A stretch of 64,000 bases of DNA. Source: Hyphomicrobiales bacterium (GTDB lineage: Bacteria; Pseudomonadota; Alphaproteobacteria; Rhizobiales; Rhizobiaceae). This document shows, in pieces, positions 42,641 through 51,155 of the stretch. The notes beneath the pieces are model-generated. The model saw only the letters and a program-made list of their open reading frames with translations. It searched no databases and was not told the DNA's origin. Positions within the stretch are counted from its first letter, which is position 1, and each line of letters begins with the position of its first letter. A program made the position numbers and the translations under genes. The stretch lies in NCBI GenBank assembly GCA_900472785.1, contig UCJH01000040.1, positions 1-64,000 of the forward strand. The letters are read 5' to 3'.

Positions 42641-44947
42641 ATGAAAGCAAAAGAGCAGGGCGCTCTTCCGACGGATGTCTATCTTTCGTTTGTAAGTTCG
42701 CTCTACGGGCACCGCCAGACTCTTTGGATCGGCATGCTTTCGCATGTCGTCACGTTCTGCCTCGTCTTTGCGAAAACCTCGGATTTCTTCTATCTCGCAT
42801 GCTGTATTGCCGTCGCGGTCATCTGGCTGGTGCGCAACGCCGGCATGCGTCAGTTCGATCGCGTCGATCTGTCGGCTCTCGACTTCAAAGGCATCCGCAC
42901 CTGGGAGAACCGCTACAATGCCGGCGCGGTCTGTGCGACCTTCACGCTTGGATCAGCCTGCGGCTACGCGATTCTCGTCAGTCAGGATGGCTTTGCCGAG
43001 CTTGCCTGCATTTCCGTGACGCTTGCCACCATGGTTTCCGTCGTCGGGCGAAACTACGGCTCGGCGCGCGCGGTCATGTTGCTGACATTCTCCGCCTGCG
43101 GGCCGATCGTCATCACGCTGCTTGCCCTGCTCGACGGCTATATGGCCCTGCTGGCGATGCTGATCGTGCCGTTCATCCTGACGACCTGGTCGATGGCGAC
43201 CGGGGTGCGCGAGTTTCTCTACAAGAACGTCATGGCCGCCCGCGAGATTTCGACGATTGCCGCACGCTTCGATCTGGCCTTGAACAACATGCCGCATGGC
43301 CTGTTCATGCTGGATTCCGGAAACCGCATTCTCGTCGCCAACCGGCGCGCTTGCGAATTGCTCAATCTGGGCGATCACGCCCGGCTCAAGGATTGCCATC
43401 TCGATGCTGTCCTGCGTTACGGCGTGCGCCATACCTTCCTTGAACACGATCAGGCCAAGCAGGTTCTGCGCCAGCTCGACCAGTTGATGAAGGGCGTGCA
43501 GTCGCGCGCGCTGATCCCCTTTTCCGACGATCTGTTCCTCGAATTCTCCGCCAGCCGGCGCGCCCATGGCGGCGTCGTTCTGATCTTCGAGGATGTCACC
43601 GCACGGGTCCGGGCGGAGAAGAAAATCCTGCAGATGGTTCGCTTCGATACGCTGACCGGACTGCCCAACCGCGATTATTTTTCCGAAATCGTCAATATTG
43701 CCCTGGCCGAGCGCAAGCAGGTCGGTCAGATCGGTTTCATGGTCCTCGACGTTGCGGAATTCAAGCATGTCAACGACACCAAGGGACATGTGGTGGGCGA
43801 CCGGCTGCTGTGCGCCATCGCCGAACGCCTGAAAAAGGTCAGCATCGATACGGCTATCAGCGCCCGTCTGATGGGTGACGAATTTGTGCTGTTCTTTCCG
43901 AATGAGGACAATCGGGACGACTTGGAAGAGCGCATGCGTGCCCTTCACGCGCAGATGCGGGGCACCTACAATGCCAGCGGCTTCACCTTCAGCATGTCGA
44001 TGAGCGCAGGCTACGTCATCACCTCAAGTGCAGGTTTCCGGCTCGACGATCTGCAGATCAAGGCCGATCTTGCGCTGTTCGAAACCAAGAGCCGCAACAA
44101 GGGCGGATGCACGGCCTTCGAAACGGAAATGGACGCGCATTATCTTGATCGCCAGAAGCTGAAATCGGATCTGCGCGAGGCGCTGGAAAACGACAATCTC
44201 TCCGTCGCCTACCAGCCGATGTTCCTGCCGGACGGCTCCCGCATCGAGTGCTGCGAAGCGCTGGCCCGCTGGACGCACCGCGAGCGTGGCCCCGTCTCTC
44301 CGGTCGTCTTCATACAGCTGGCCGAGGAGATGGGCGTTGTCTCCGCAATCACGCATTTCATGCTCCGCCAAGCCTGCCGCGACTGCATGACATGGCCGTC
44401 CCATATGGCGGTGTCGGTCAATCTGTCGGCGCTCGATCTCAGAAACAGCGATATCGTCACGTTCATCACTGACACCCTGGTTGAGACCGGCCTTGATCCG
44501 TCACGGCTGCATCTTGAGGTCACCGAAAGCTGCCTGCTCGAGGAGGCCGTCAAGGTCCAGACGATCCTGCAGGAACTGCGGGCACGTGGCATCACCATCG
44601 CCATCGACGATTTCGGAACGGGGTATTCCAGCCTCAGCTATCTCGATGCGCTGCCGCTCGACATCATCAAGATCGATCGTTCCTTCGTTCGCAATATCCG
44701 TGAGGACGAGCGCCGCTTCAAGCTCTTGCGCGGGACCGTGAACCTGTCGCGGGAACTGGGCCTGAAGATCGTGATCGAAGGCGTCGAGACCGAAGATCAG
44801 CTCGCCCTGATCAACGAGTTCAAATGCGCCGATCTGGTACAGGGCTATGTCTTCGCGGCCCCCATGCCTTCCCTTTCGATCGAGAACCTCGCCGAGGCGC
44901 TGGCGAAGAAGCAAGTCGCCAAACGGCGCAGCCGCCGCATCGCCTGA
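42641..44947 (+). CDS. Membrane-bound PAS-GGDEF-EAL protein (c-di-GMP turnover) with degenerate GGDEF
   Basis: A 768-residue signalling protein. About five membrane helices fill residues 25-195, followed by a PAS-like domain (RFDLALNNMPHGLFMLDSGNRI, about 210-310). The GGDEF domain is at about 325-480 and the EAL domain at 505-755. The cyclase signature reads MGDEF (411-415) instead of GGDEF, and I see no RxxD inhibitory site, so cyclase activity is doubtful. The EAL domain keeps EAL (539-541), N in VSVNLSALDL, E in LEVTES, DD in IDDFGTGYSSL, K in IIKIDRSFV, E in IVIEGVET and Q in VQGY, so phosphodiesterase activity is likely. The molecule should degrade c-di-GMP in response to a membrane or PAS signal. 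Confidence 0.92.
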   Translation: MKAKEQGALPTDVYLSFVSSLYGHRQTLWIGMLSHVVTFCLVFAKTSDFFYLACCIAVAVIWLVRNAGMRQFDRVDLSALDFKGIRTWENRYNAGAVCATFTLGSACGYAILVSQDGFAELACISVTLATMVSVVGRNYGSARAVMLLTFSACGPIVITLLALLDGYMALLAMLIVPFILTTWSMATGVREFLYKNVMAAREISTIAARFDLALNNMPHGLFMLDSGNRILVANRRACELLNLGDHARLKDCHLDAVLRYGVRHTFLEHDQAKQVLRQLDQLMKGVQSRALIPFSDDLFLEFSASRRAHGGVVLIFEDVTARVRAEKKILQMVRFDTLTGLPNRDYFSEIVNIALAERKQVGQIGFMVLDVAEFKHVNDTKGHVVGDRLLCAIAERLKKVSIDTAISARLMGDEFVLFFPNEDNRDDLEERMRALHAQMRGTYNASGFTFSMSMSAGYVITSSAGFRLDDLQIKADLALFETKSRNKGGCTAFETEMDAHYLDRQKLKSDLREALENDNLSVAYQPMFLPDGSRIECCEALARWTHRERGPVSPVVFIQLAEEMGVVSAITHFMLRQACRDCMTWPSHMAVSVNLSALDLRNSDIVTFITDTLVETGLDPSRLHLEVTESCLLEEAVKVQTILQELRARGITIAIDDFGTGYSSLSYLDALPLDIIKIDRSFVRNIREDERRFKLLRGTVNLSRELGLKIVIEGVETEDQLALINEFKCADLVQGYVFAAPMPSLSIENLAEALAKKQVAKRRSRRIA

Positions 44948-45090
44948 CGATCCCTGATCCTTTGAATTCTCTCCTGATTTGAATCGGCATCGCTTGAATG
45001 CGACGCGTTTCGATAAGGCCGGATTGTGGGCCGTTCTCTTCTCTGTTCATGAACATCCATGGTAACAGTACAATTTCTTATAGTATAAAA

Positions 45091-45105
45091 TTAACGATTG
45101 GTTAA
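45091..45105. promoter_or_regulatory. CtrA-type box TTAA-N7-TTAA
   Basis: TTAACGATTGGTTAA matches the full consensus of the alphaproteobacterial cell-cycle regulator CtrA (TTAA, seven bases, TTAA). It lies in an AT-rich promoter region, 93 bases before the acyl-synthase-like gene. Further TTAAC repeats follow directly. AT-rich DNA can give such a match by chance, so the call is moderate. Confidence 0.55.
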
Positions 45106-45198
45106 CCTTAACAAATGGTATTTTATCCAAGCTAATCAAATACATTGTGAGTTCGGCAGGCCTTGATAGATTAATATTTCGTTAACGAGGTATTTTTC

Positions 45199-45954
45199 AT
45201 GAGTGCAGTCGCGTCGGTCCAGAACAGGTTTTCGGAGAAATTGTTGGAGTTGCTGGATCGCGTGGAGTATCGCCGGGTCGAATCAGGGGAGGACATGGAA
45301 GATGTCGCCCGCATCCGCTTCAAGGCCTACAAGATGGCCGACATCCTGCCCCTGTCCGGCTCGACCCTGATCGACGATATCGACTTCGACAGCCATGCCT
45401 ATGTCTACGGCATCTACTACGAGGAGCGGCTGATCAGCACGGTGCGTGTGCACCATGTCACGCCGGAGCACCGGGTCAGTTCGTCCGGGTCGGTTTTCGG
45501 CGCGGAGATCAACAGCTTTCTCGATGCCGGCATGAGCCTGATCGATCCGGTTCGATTGGCCGCCGACCCGGAAATTCTGAAGGAGATGCCGGCCATTCCC
45601 TATCTGACGCTCCGTGTCGCGACCATGGCGTCCGAGCATTTCGACGTCGATCGATGCCTGTCGTTGGTCAAGCCGCAGCATGCCGCGTTCTACAAGCGGG
45701 TTTTCGATGCCGATACGGTCGTTTCCCCGCAAAAGAACTGCGGCAACTACAAGATCGACCTGACGCTGCTTGCCGCCCGGGTGCGCGAAATCCGGCCCTG
45801 GCTCTATACACGTTTTCCGTTCTTCGATTCGGAGCCTTTCGAGCGGCGAATGATGTTTGACAGCAACGGGCGCGCGCCGTTCACGCCGTTGACGATCCTG
45901 CCCACGGCACGCCTGGCGATGACCACGCAGAGCCGGACACGGCTTTTGGCCTGA
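45199..45954 (+). CDS. N-acyl amino acid synthase/autoinducer synthase-like (FeeM-LuxI superfamily) protein
   Basis: A 251-residue protein of the acyl-transferring GNAT/LuxI superfamily, resembling FeeM-type N-acyl amino acid synthases. Features are the N-terminal YRRVESGEDMEDVARIRFKAY (basic-aromatic block like the LuxI RxxVF region), DDIDFDSHAYVYGIYYEERL near residue 61 (acidic pair then strand), STVRVHHVTPEH near 81, and the core LIDPVRLAADPE near 114 followed by PYLTLRVATMASEHF near 134. It would transfer an acyl chain from acyl-ACP to an amino acid or amine. It follows the GGDEF-EAL gene, with its own AT-rich promoter carrying a CtrA-type box, and ends at a strong terminator. The product cannot be predicted. 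Confidence 0.68.
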   Translation: MSAVASVQNRFSEKLLELLDRVEYRRVESGEDMEDVARIRFKAYKMADILPLSGSTLIDDIDFDSHAYVYGIYYEERLISTVRVHHVTPEHRVSSSGSVFGAEINSFLDAGMSLIDPVRLAADPEILKEMPAIPYLTLRVATMASEHFDVDRCLSLVKPQHAAFYKRVFDADTVVSPQKNCGNYKIDLTLLAARVREIRPWLYTRFPFFDSEPFERRMMFDSNGRAPFTPLTILPTARLAMTTQSRTRLLA

Positions 45955-45981
45955 CTGCCGCCCCTCCAGAGGCGACCGCCG

Positions 45982-46016
45982 AAACCGTTATGCCGCAGAC
46001 CGGTATGACGGTTTTT
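45982..46016 (+). terminator. Strong rho-independent terminator after the acyl-synthase-like gene
   Basis: A 14-bp stem (45982-45995 with 46001-46014, two G-U pairs), loop CAGAC, followed by a T5 tract, starts 28 bases after the stop codon. This shows that the synthase-like gene is the end of its transcript. Confidence 0.85.
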
Positions 46017-46159
46017 ATTGCGCTTCAACGCTGCTTTGTATAAGGCCAATTACCGACGTTGAACGCTCTTTGCGGACCGGCTTCGTCGCAATTGGGTTTA
46101 TCTGATATGCGGTTCCCGACGGCTTGGTGGAGAACGCAGAATTCTGGGAGATATGGACG

Positions 46160-46384
46160 ATGGCTGAACATCAATCCGGACCGGTCGAGACCGGCGCGCC
46201 GATGGATTATGCGGAGCACGAAAAAACATACACCTTCTTCCTTGCCGCGTCGAAGTTCCTGACGATTTTCTGTGTCGCGCTTCTGATTGCCATGGCTGCC
46301 GGTTTCTTCACCAGCGCCGGTTTCTTCACGGCCACCGTGCTGTTCATTCTTCTCAACGTCGCCGGCGTCGTGCTTCTGCGCTGA
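46160..46384 (+). CDS. aa3-type cytochrome c oxidase subunit IV
   Basis: A 74-residue membrane protein of the small bacterial aa3 oxidase subunit IV family. The conserved motif is MDYAEHEKTYTFFLAASKF near residues 15-33, followed by two hydrophobic stretches (FCVALLIAMAAGFF and TATVLFILLNVAGVVLL). ATG at 46160 has GGGAG about ten bases upstream; an in-frame ATG at 46124 lacks the family sequence. It attaches to the aa3 oxidase complex in the inner membrane, although the core oxidase genes are not in this window. This gene is regularly found just before the pnt genes in rhizobia, as here. Confidence 0.87.
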   Translation: MAEHQSGPVETGAPMDYAEHEKTYTFFLAASKFLTIFCVALLIAMAAGFFTSAGFFTATVLFILLNVAGVVLLR

Positions 46385-46411
46385 TCGGCCTTTCATCGAT
46401 TGATAGAAACA

Positions 46412-46432
46412 GGCACATGGGAGTGATGTGCC
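46412..46432. terminator. Hairpin between cox subunit IV and pntAa, possible terminator
   Basis: A 7-bp stem (GGCACAT / ATGTGCC) with a seven-base loop, extended by outer AAAC/GTTT pairing across a one-base bulge, lies 27 bases after the cox subunit IV stop codon. The T tract is short (GTTTCCATTT), so it may attenuate rather than stop transcription into pnt. Confidence 0.4.
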
Positions 46433-46587
46433 GGTTTCCATTTGCCTGACGGTTCGATCAGGCAGACAGGCGGTTGCCTGTCCTGCAGTCGGAGCCGTCC
46501 GGGTCTGGCGTGAACATATGTGGATGGAGGAGGCAGTCCCGCGCAGCGTCAAGTGGCGTCCGGGAGCTGTTCATCAGGGGGGTGCTT

Positions 46588-47748
46588 TTGGCCGAAACCG
46601 TATTTGTAGCAAGGGAAAGCGATGCCGGTGAGGCGCGCGTTTCCGCTTCACCCGACAGCGTTAGGAAGATGAAGTCGCTCGGCTTCGACGTCGTCGTCGA
46701 GGCCGGCGCCGGGACGCTGTCGCGCCTGCCAGACGCGGATTTCGAAAAGGCTGGAGCGCGGATCGGCTCCGCCGCCGATGCGGCGTCCGCCGATGTCGTT
46801 CTGCGCGTTCGTCGCCCGAACGCATCCGAGATTGCCGGCTACAAATCTGGTGCCATCGTCATCGCGATCATGGATCCGTACGGACATGAGGCCGCGCTCG
46901 CGGAGATGGCATCGGCCGGACTGACCGCCTTTGCCATGGAATTGATGCCGCGCATTACCCGTGCGCAGTCGATGGACGTGCTGTCGAGCCAGGCCAATCT
47001 CGCCGGCTATCAGGCCGTGATCGATGCGGCGGCCGAATTCGATCGGGCCATGCCGATGATGATGACGGCGGCCGGAACGGTTCCTGCGGCAAAGGTGTTC
47101 GTCATGGGCGCCGGCGTCGCCGGCCTGCAGGCAATCGCCACCGCAAGGCGCCTCGGCGCCGTCGTCTCCGCCACCGATGTCCGTCCGGCCTCCAAGGAGC
47201 AGGTTGCCTCGCTCGGGGCCAAGTTCATCGCGGTCGAGGATGACGAGTTCAAGGCCGCGGAAACATCCGGCGGTTATGCCAAGCCGATGTCCGAAGCCTA
47301 TCAGGCAAAACAGGCGGTGTTGACCGCCGAGCATCTGGCCAAGCAGGACATCGTCATCACCACCGCCCTGATCCCCGGCCGTCCGGCCCCGCGCCTGATC
47401 ACCCGCGACATGCTTAAAAGCATGAAGCCCGGCTCGATCGCCGTGGATCTCGCCGTCGAGCGCGGCGGCAATATCGAGGGCGCCGTTGCCGGCTCCGTCG
47501 TCGAGGTCGAGGGCGTCAAGGTCGTCGGCTACAACAACGTGCCCGGCCGCATCGCCACCAGCGCCTCGGCGCTCTATGCCAAGAACCTCGTGACCTTCCT
47601 CGAAACCATGGTTTCGAAGGAAAGCAAGGCGCTGGCGCTCAATCCGGACGACGAGCTGATCAAGGCAACGATGCTGACACATGGCGGCAACGTCGTTCAT
47701 CCGAACTTCGGCGGAGCGGTCGCGGCAAAGACAGAGGAGACTGCGTGA
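46588..47748 (+). CDS. pntAa: NAD(P) transhydrogenase subunit alpha part 1 (NAD-binding), TTG start
   Basis: NAD(H)-binding domain I of the proton-translocating transhydrogenase, which uses the proton gradient to make NADPH from NADH. 386 residues. Family marks are EARVSASPDSVRKMKSLGFDVVVEAGAG near the start, LMPRITRAQSMDVLSSQANLAGY near 114, the Rossmann loop KVFVMGAGVAGLQAIATARRLGA near 168 and KPMSEAYQAKQ near 230 (mobile loop). I choose the TTG at 46588, coding MAETVFVARE, because AGGGGG ends six bases before it; a GTG two codons upstream at 46582 abuts that site. The frame stays open to 46474 without family similarity. Overlaps pntAb by one base. Confidence 0.93.
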   Translation: MAETVFVARESDAGEARVSASPDSVRKMKSLGFDVVVEAGAGTLSRLPDADFEKAGARIGSAADAASADVVLRVRRPNASEIAGYKSGAIVIAIMDPYGHEAALAEMASAGLTAFAMELMPRITRAQSMDVLSSQANLAGYQAVIDAAAEFDRAMPMMMTAAGTVPAAKVFVMGAGVAGLQAIATARRLGAVVSATDVRPASKEQVASLGAKFIAVEDDEFKAAETSGGYAKPMSEAYQAKQAVLTAEHLAKQDIVITTALIPGRPAPRLITRDMLKSMKPGSIAVDLAVERGGNIEGAVAGSVVEVEGVKVVGYNNVPGRIATSASALYAKNLVTFLETMVSKESKALALNPDDELIKATMLTHGGNVVHPNFGGAVAAKTEETA

Positions 47749-48158
47749 TGGCCAATGAACTTCTCGACAAGGCGATCGGCGATCTCGACCGGGCAGTCGA
47801 AGCGGTGCGGACCGCAGCCGAATATGTTCCGGATGCCGCCGCGGCTGCGGCCCACGGGCTTTCCGGCGGGGCGATCGATCCCTTCGTCTTCCAGCTGGCG
47901 ATTTTCGTCCTGTCGATCTTCGTCGGCTACTATGTCGTCTGGTCGGTGACGCCGGCGCTGCATACGCCGCTGATGGCCGTCACCAACGCGATTTCCTCGG
48001 TCATTGTCGTCGGTGCGCTGCTCGCCGTCGGCATTTCCGCGACCGGCCTTGCCACCGGTTTCGGCTTCGTGGCGCTGGTCCTCGCTTCGGTCAACATCTT
48101 CGGCGGTTTCCTCGTCACCCAGCGCATGCTCGCCATGTACAAGAAAAAAGACAAGTGA
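47748..48158 (+). CDS. pntAb: NAD(P) transhydrogenase subunit alpha part 2 (membrane)
   Basis: A small membrane subunit, 136 residues, with three to four helices: the conserved DPFVFQLAIFVLSIFVGYYVVWSVTPALHTPLMAVTNAISSV region (about residues 44-84) contributes to the proton channel, followed by AVGISATGL and a basic C terminus KKKDK. The N-terminal extension of about 40 residues is soluble and variable. ATG at 47748 overlaps the pntAa stop by one base; a GTG one codon earlier is also possible. Translated as part of the pntAa-pntAb-pntB operon, typical of alphaproteobacteria in which PntA is split in two. Confidence 0.93.
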   Translation: MANELLDKAIGDLDRAVEAVRTAAEYVPDAAAAAAHGLSGGAIDPFVFQLAIFVLSIFVGYYVVWSVTPALHTPLMAVTNAISSVIVVGALLAVGISATGLATGFGFVALVLASVNIFGGFLVTQRMLAMYKKKDK

Positions 48159-48170
48159 GGGCCTGAGCTG

Positions 48171-49571
48171 ATGTCACCCAATATCGCGGCCTTTCTCTAT
48201 CTCGTCTCCGGCGTGCTGTTCATCATGGCCTTGCGTGGCCTGTCGCACCCCACCACCAGCCGGCGCGGCAATATTCTCGGCATGACCGGCATGGGCATCG
48301 CCATCGTCACGACGCTGCTGCTTGCCATGCCGTCTTTCGGCGGTTTCGTGCTCATCCTGCTTGGCCTCGCGATCGGCGGCGGGGCAGGGGCCTATATCGC
48401 ACGCTCCATCGCCATGACCTCGATGCCGCAGCTCGTTGCCGGCTTCCACTCGCTGGTCGGCCTCGCGGCGGTGCTCGTCGCGGCCTCGGCGCTTTATACG
48501 CCGTCCTCCTTCGGCATCGGCAATATTGGCGAGATCCATGCGCAGGCGCTGGTCGAGATGGCTTTGGGCGTCGCCATCGGCGCGATCACCTTTACCGGTT
48601 CGATCATCGCTTTCCTGAAACTCGATGGCCGCATGTCCGGCAAGCCGATCATGCTGCCGTTCCGCCATGTCATCAACATCGCGCTTCTCGTGCTGATCGT
48701 GTTCTTCATCGTCGGTCTGGCCGCATCCGAAAGCCATTTCGATTTCTGGGCTATCGTCGTCCTGTCGCTGGCGCTCGGTGTTCTGCTGATCGTGCCGATC
48801 GGCGGCGCCGACATGCCGGTGGTCGTGTCGATGCTCAATTCCTATTCCGGCTGGGCCGCTGCCGGCATCGGCTTCACGCTCGGCAACCTCGCGCTGATCG
48901 TTACCGGCGCGCTGGTCGGCTCCTCCGGCGCAATCCTCTCCTACATCATGTGCAAGGGCATGAACCGCTCGTTCATCTCGGTCATCCTCGGCGGTTTCGG
49001 CGGTGAAACGGCGTCGGCCGGCGGCGATGACGGGGTGCAACGCACGGTCAAGCAGGGCTCTGCCGACGACGCGGCCTTCCTGATGGCCAATGCCTCGAAG
49101 GTGATCATCGTGCCGGGTTACGGCATGGCGGTCGCGCAGGCGCAGCATGCCGTGCGCGAGCTTGCCGATGCCCTGAAGAAGAACGGCGTCGAGGTGAAAT
49201 ACGCCATCCATCCGGTTGCCGGACGCATGCCGGGCCATATGAACGTGCTGCTCGCCGAAGCCAACGTACCCTATGACGAGGTCTTCGAACTCGAGGATAT
49301 CAATTCGGAATTCGCGCAGGCCGATGTTGCCTATGTCATCGGTGCCAACGACGTGACGAACCCGGCGGCCCGCGACGACAAGACATCGCCGATCTACGGC
49401 ATGCCGATCCTTGATGTCGACAAGGCCAAGACCTGCCTGTTCGTCAAGCGTTCGCTCGGCTCCGGCTATGCCGGCATCGACAACACGCTGTTCTACAAGG
49501 ACGGCACCATGATGCTGCTGGGCGATGCCAAGAAGATGACCGACGACATCGTCAAGGCTATGAATCACTGA
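48171..49571 (+). CDS. pntB: NAD(P) transhydrogenase subunit beta
   Basis: NADP(H)-binding and membrane subunit, 466 residues. About nine helices at the N-terminal side, including QLVAGFHSLVGLAAVL near residue 84 (histidine of the proton path) and GGADMPVVVSMLNSYSGWAAAGIGF near 211. The C-terminal NADP domain has KVIIVPGYGMAVAQAQHAVREL near 304, AIHPVAGRMPGHMNVLLAEANVPYD near 345, and VIGANDVTNPAARDD. Start at ATG 48171, 12 bases after pntAb. The operon ends at a bidirectional terminator 25 bases after the stop. It supplies NADPH for biosynthesis. Confidence 0.96.
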   Translation: MSPNIAAFLYLVSGVLFIMALRGLSHPTTSRRGNILGMTGMGIAIVTTLLLAMPSFGGFVLILLGLAIGGGAGAYIARSIAMTSMPQLVAGFHSLVGLAAVLVAASALYTPSSFGIGNIGEIHAQALVEMALGVAIGAITFTGSIIAFLKLDGRMSGKPIMLPFRHVINIALLVLIVFFIVGLAASESHFDFWAIVVLSLALGVLLIVPIGGADMPVVVSMLNSYSGWAAAGIGFTLGNLALIVTGALVGSSGAILSYIMCKGMNRSFISVILGGFGGETASAGGDDGVQRTVKQGSADDAAFLMANASKVIIVPGYGMAVAQAQHAVRELADALKKNGVEVKYAIHPVAGRMPGHMNVLLAEANVPYDEVFELEDINSEFAQADVAYVIGANDVTNPAARDDKTSPIYGMPILDVDKAKTCLFVKRSLGSGYAGIDNTLFYKDGTMMLLGDAKKMTDDIVKAMNH

Positions 49572-49596
49572 AGCGCGGCATATCAATCGAACATGG

Positions 49597-49625
49597 AAAA
49601 AGCCCACCGTGATGGTGGGCTTTTT
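49597..49625. terminator. Bidirectional terminator between pntB and the DUF992 gene
   Basis: AAAAAGCCCACC and GGTGGGCTTTTT form a perfect 12-bp inverted repeat around a five-base loop. A/T tracts on both sides allow it to end pntB on the plus strand and the DUF992 gene on the minus strand. Confidence 0.9.
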
Positions 49626-49646
49626 CATTGGTCAGGGCTTGGTTCC

Positions 49647-50126
49647 TTAAATTGCCGCAGGGGCCAGCGTCATCTTCTCGACGCCCACAGCGATGTTGAC
49701 GCCTTCCTGCAGTTGCACATTGATCGGCTGCAGCATGAAGGCTTTGTCGATTCCGCCGCTCAGGATCTTGGCGCCTGCGCCTGCGGCGAAGCTCGCATCG
49801 GCACCGACGCCATAATATTCGCCGGCCAGCGGATATTCCGCGTCCGAAACCCCGGCTTTGGCCAGGACGTCCCACACCAGGATGCTCTTGCCGGTCTTGC
49901 CGATATCGATACCGAATTTCTGGATCGTGCCGCTATAGACGGCGGGGGCGCCGCCGGAGGCCGGACTATAGGTGCAGGTCAACGCCTTTTCCGACGAAAA
50001 GACCATGCCTGTTCCGCCTTCCGATCCGCAGACGAGCCGGCCGAGGGTCACATAGGTGTCGGCGCTGGCAGGGACCGCCCAGAGAGCGGAAACGGCCGCA
50101 GCCGCGAGGATAGCGCGTTTCAACAT
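49647..50126 (-). CDS. DUF992 periplasmic protein
   Basis: A 159-residue exported protein of the DUF992 family found in alphaproteobacteria. It has a Sec signal peptide (LKRAILAAAAVSALWAVPASA, cleaved before DTYVTLG) and the family motif GRLVCGSEGGTGMVFSSEKALTCTY, with two cysteines (about residues 34 and 51) that may form a disulphide. Glycine-rich beta segments follow (YGVGADASFAAGAGAKILSGG). Start at ATG 50126 with GGAG at seven bases spacing. No biochemical role is known. It faces the pnt operon across a shared terminator. Confidence 0.85.
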   Translation of the reverse strand: MLKRAILAAAAVSALWAVPASADTYVTLGRLVCGSEGGTGMVFSSEKALTCTYSPASGGAPAVYSGTIQKFGIDIGKTGKSILVWDVLAKAGVSDAEYPLAGEYYGVGADASFAAGAGAKILSGGIDKAFMLQPINVQLQEGVNIAVGVEKMTLAPAAI

Positions 50127-50207
50127 TGTGTGTCTCCTTCTGATGATGCCTCGATAACGGGTGCAGCTTGAGAAGGTTCCGGAAAATCGTTTTGGGTCCG
50201 TCACGTG

Positions 50208-50240
50208 AAAACGCCCGCCGGAGCATCCGACGGGCGTTTT
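50208..50240 (-). terminator. Terminator of the TPR lipoprotein gene
   Basis: AAAACGCCCG and CGGGCGTTTT (50208-50217 and 50231-50240) form a perfect 10-bp inverted repeat. It lies 28 bases beyond the minus-strand stop codon and ends in TTTT on that strand; it could work in both directions. Confidence 0.85.
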
Positions 50241-50267
50241 AGACTGTCCAATCCGTGGGCGGGCTCG

Positions 50268-51155
50268 TCAGCCAGTGGCCTTCACGCGGGCGAGCCCAGC
50301 GCGGGCAGGCTCGTATTTGGGATCGAGCGAAAGCGCGTGGCCGTAGGATTTCGCGGCCTTTGCCTTTTCACCGCGGCGTTCATAAACCAGCGCCTGGTTG
50401 GCCCAGGATTCGGCGATCTTGCCGTTCAGGTTGATCGCCGTGTTGAAATCGGCAAAGGCGTTGTCGTCGTCACCCTGCGCAACATAGGAAATGCCGCGGC
50501 CGTTATACGGTTCCGGCGAACTGGGCGACAGCGAGATCGCCGTCGAGAAATCCTCGATCGCCTGGCCATGCTGGTTGCGGGCTTGGTAGATCAGGCCGCG
50601 ATTGTGATAGGCGCGCGGGTCGGTGGTGTCGAGTTCGATGGCCTTGTTGAAATCCGCGAACGCCTGATCGAGTTGGCCGGCCTGCCGATAGAGATTGCCG
50701 CGGCCGATATAGGCAACGTCGTAGCGCGGGTTCAGTTGCAGCGCCATGTTGTAGTCGGATGCGGCGTCCGACTGGTTGCCCATGTTGCGCTGAACCAGCG
50801 CACGGTTGGCATAGGCCTGATAGAACTGCGGATTGAGCTGGATTGCCTGGTTGAAGTCCGACAGCGCCCGGCGGAATTCGCCGGCCCTGCCGTACGCTGA
50901 GCCGCGGACGTTATAGCCTTCCGGATCGCTGGGATTTGCCGCGATGACGCTTGAGAGCGACGCGATGTTCTCTTCCGAGCCCTGCGCGCGCTCGACGCGA
51001 ATCATATCTTCCGAGGTGTCTGTCTGGCATCCAGACAGGACAAGCGCCGAAGCAACCGCAATCAGCGATGCCAAGACGCGCCCGCGCATGCTGAACCGGC
51101 GCATGCCGTTGCCGATCTCACCCGAAATCCCCGAAGTCATGGCAGCAAATGTCAA
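50268..51155 (-). CDS. TPR-repeat lipoprotein (NlpI-like)
   Basis: A protein of up to 295 residues with a lipoprotein signal peptide: hydrophobic VLASLIAVASALVLSGC, the lipobox LSGC giving a lipidated cysteine near residue 43. Six TPR units follow, each about 34 residues, recognisable by repeats such as AYANRALVQRNMGNQSDAASDY and AYHNRGLIYQARNQHGQAIEDF. The protein would sit at the inner face of the outer membrane as an interaction scaffold, like NlpI. Start is ambiguous: a TTG at 51155 has GAGGGA at six bases; ATGs at 51140 and 51104 have weaker sites but give a more usual signal peptide. Upstream of it on the same strand is rpsU. Confidence 0.87.
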   Translation of the reverse strand: MTFAAMTSGISGEIGNGMRRFSMRGRVLASLIAVASALVLSGCQTDTSEDMIRVERAQGSEENIASLSSVIAANPSDPEGYNVRGSAYGRAGEFRRALSDFNQAIQLNPQFYQAYANRALVQRNMGNQSDAASDYNMALQLNPRYDVAYIGRGNLYRQAGQLDQAFADFNKAIELDTTDPRAYHNRGLIYQARNQHGQAIEDFSTAISLSPSSPEPYNGRGISYVAQGDDDNAFADFNTAINLNGKIAESWANQALVYERRGEKAKAAKSYGHALSLDPKYEPARAGLARVKATG

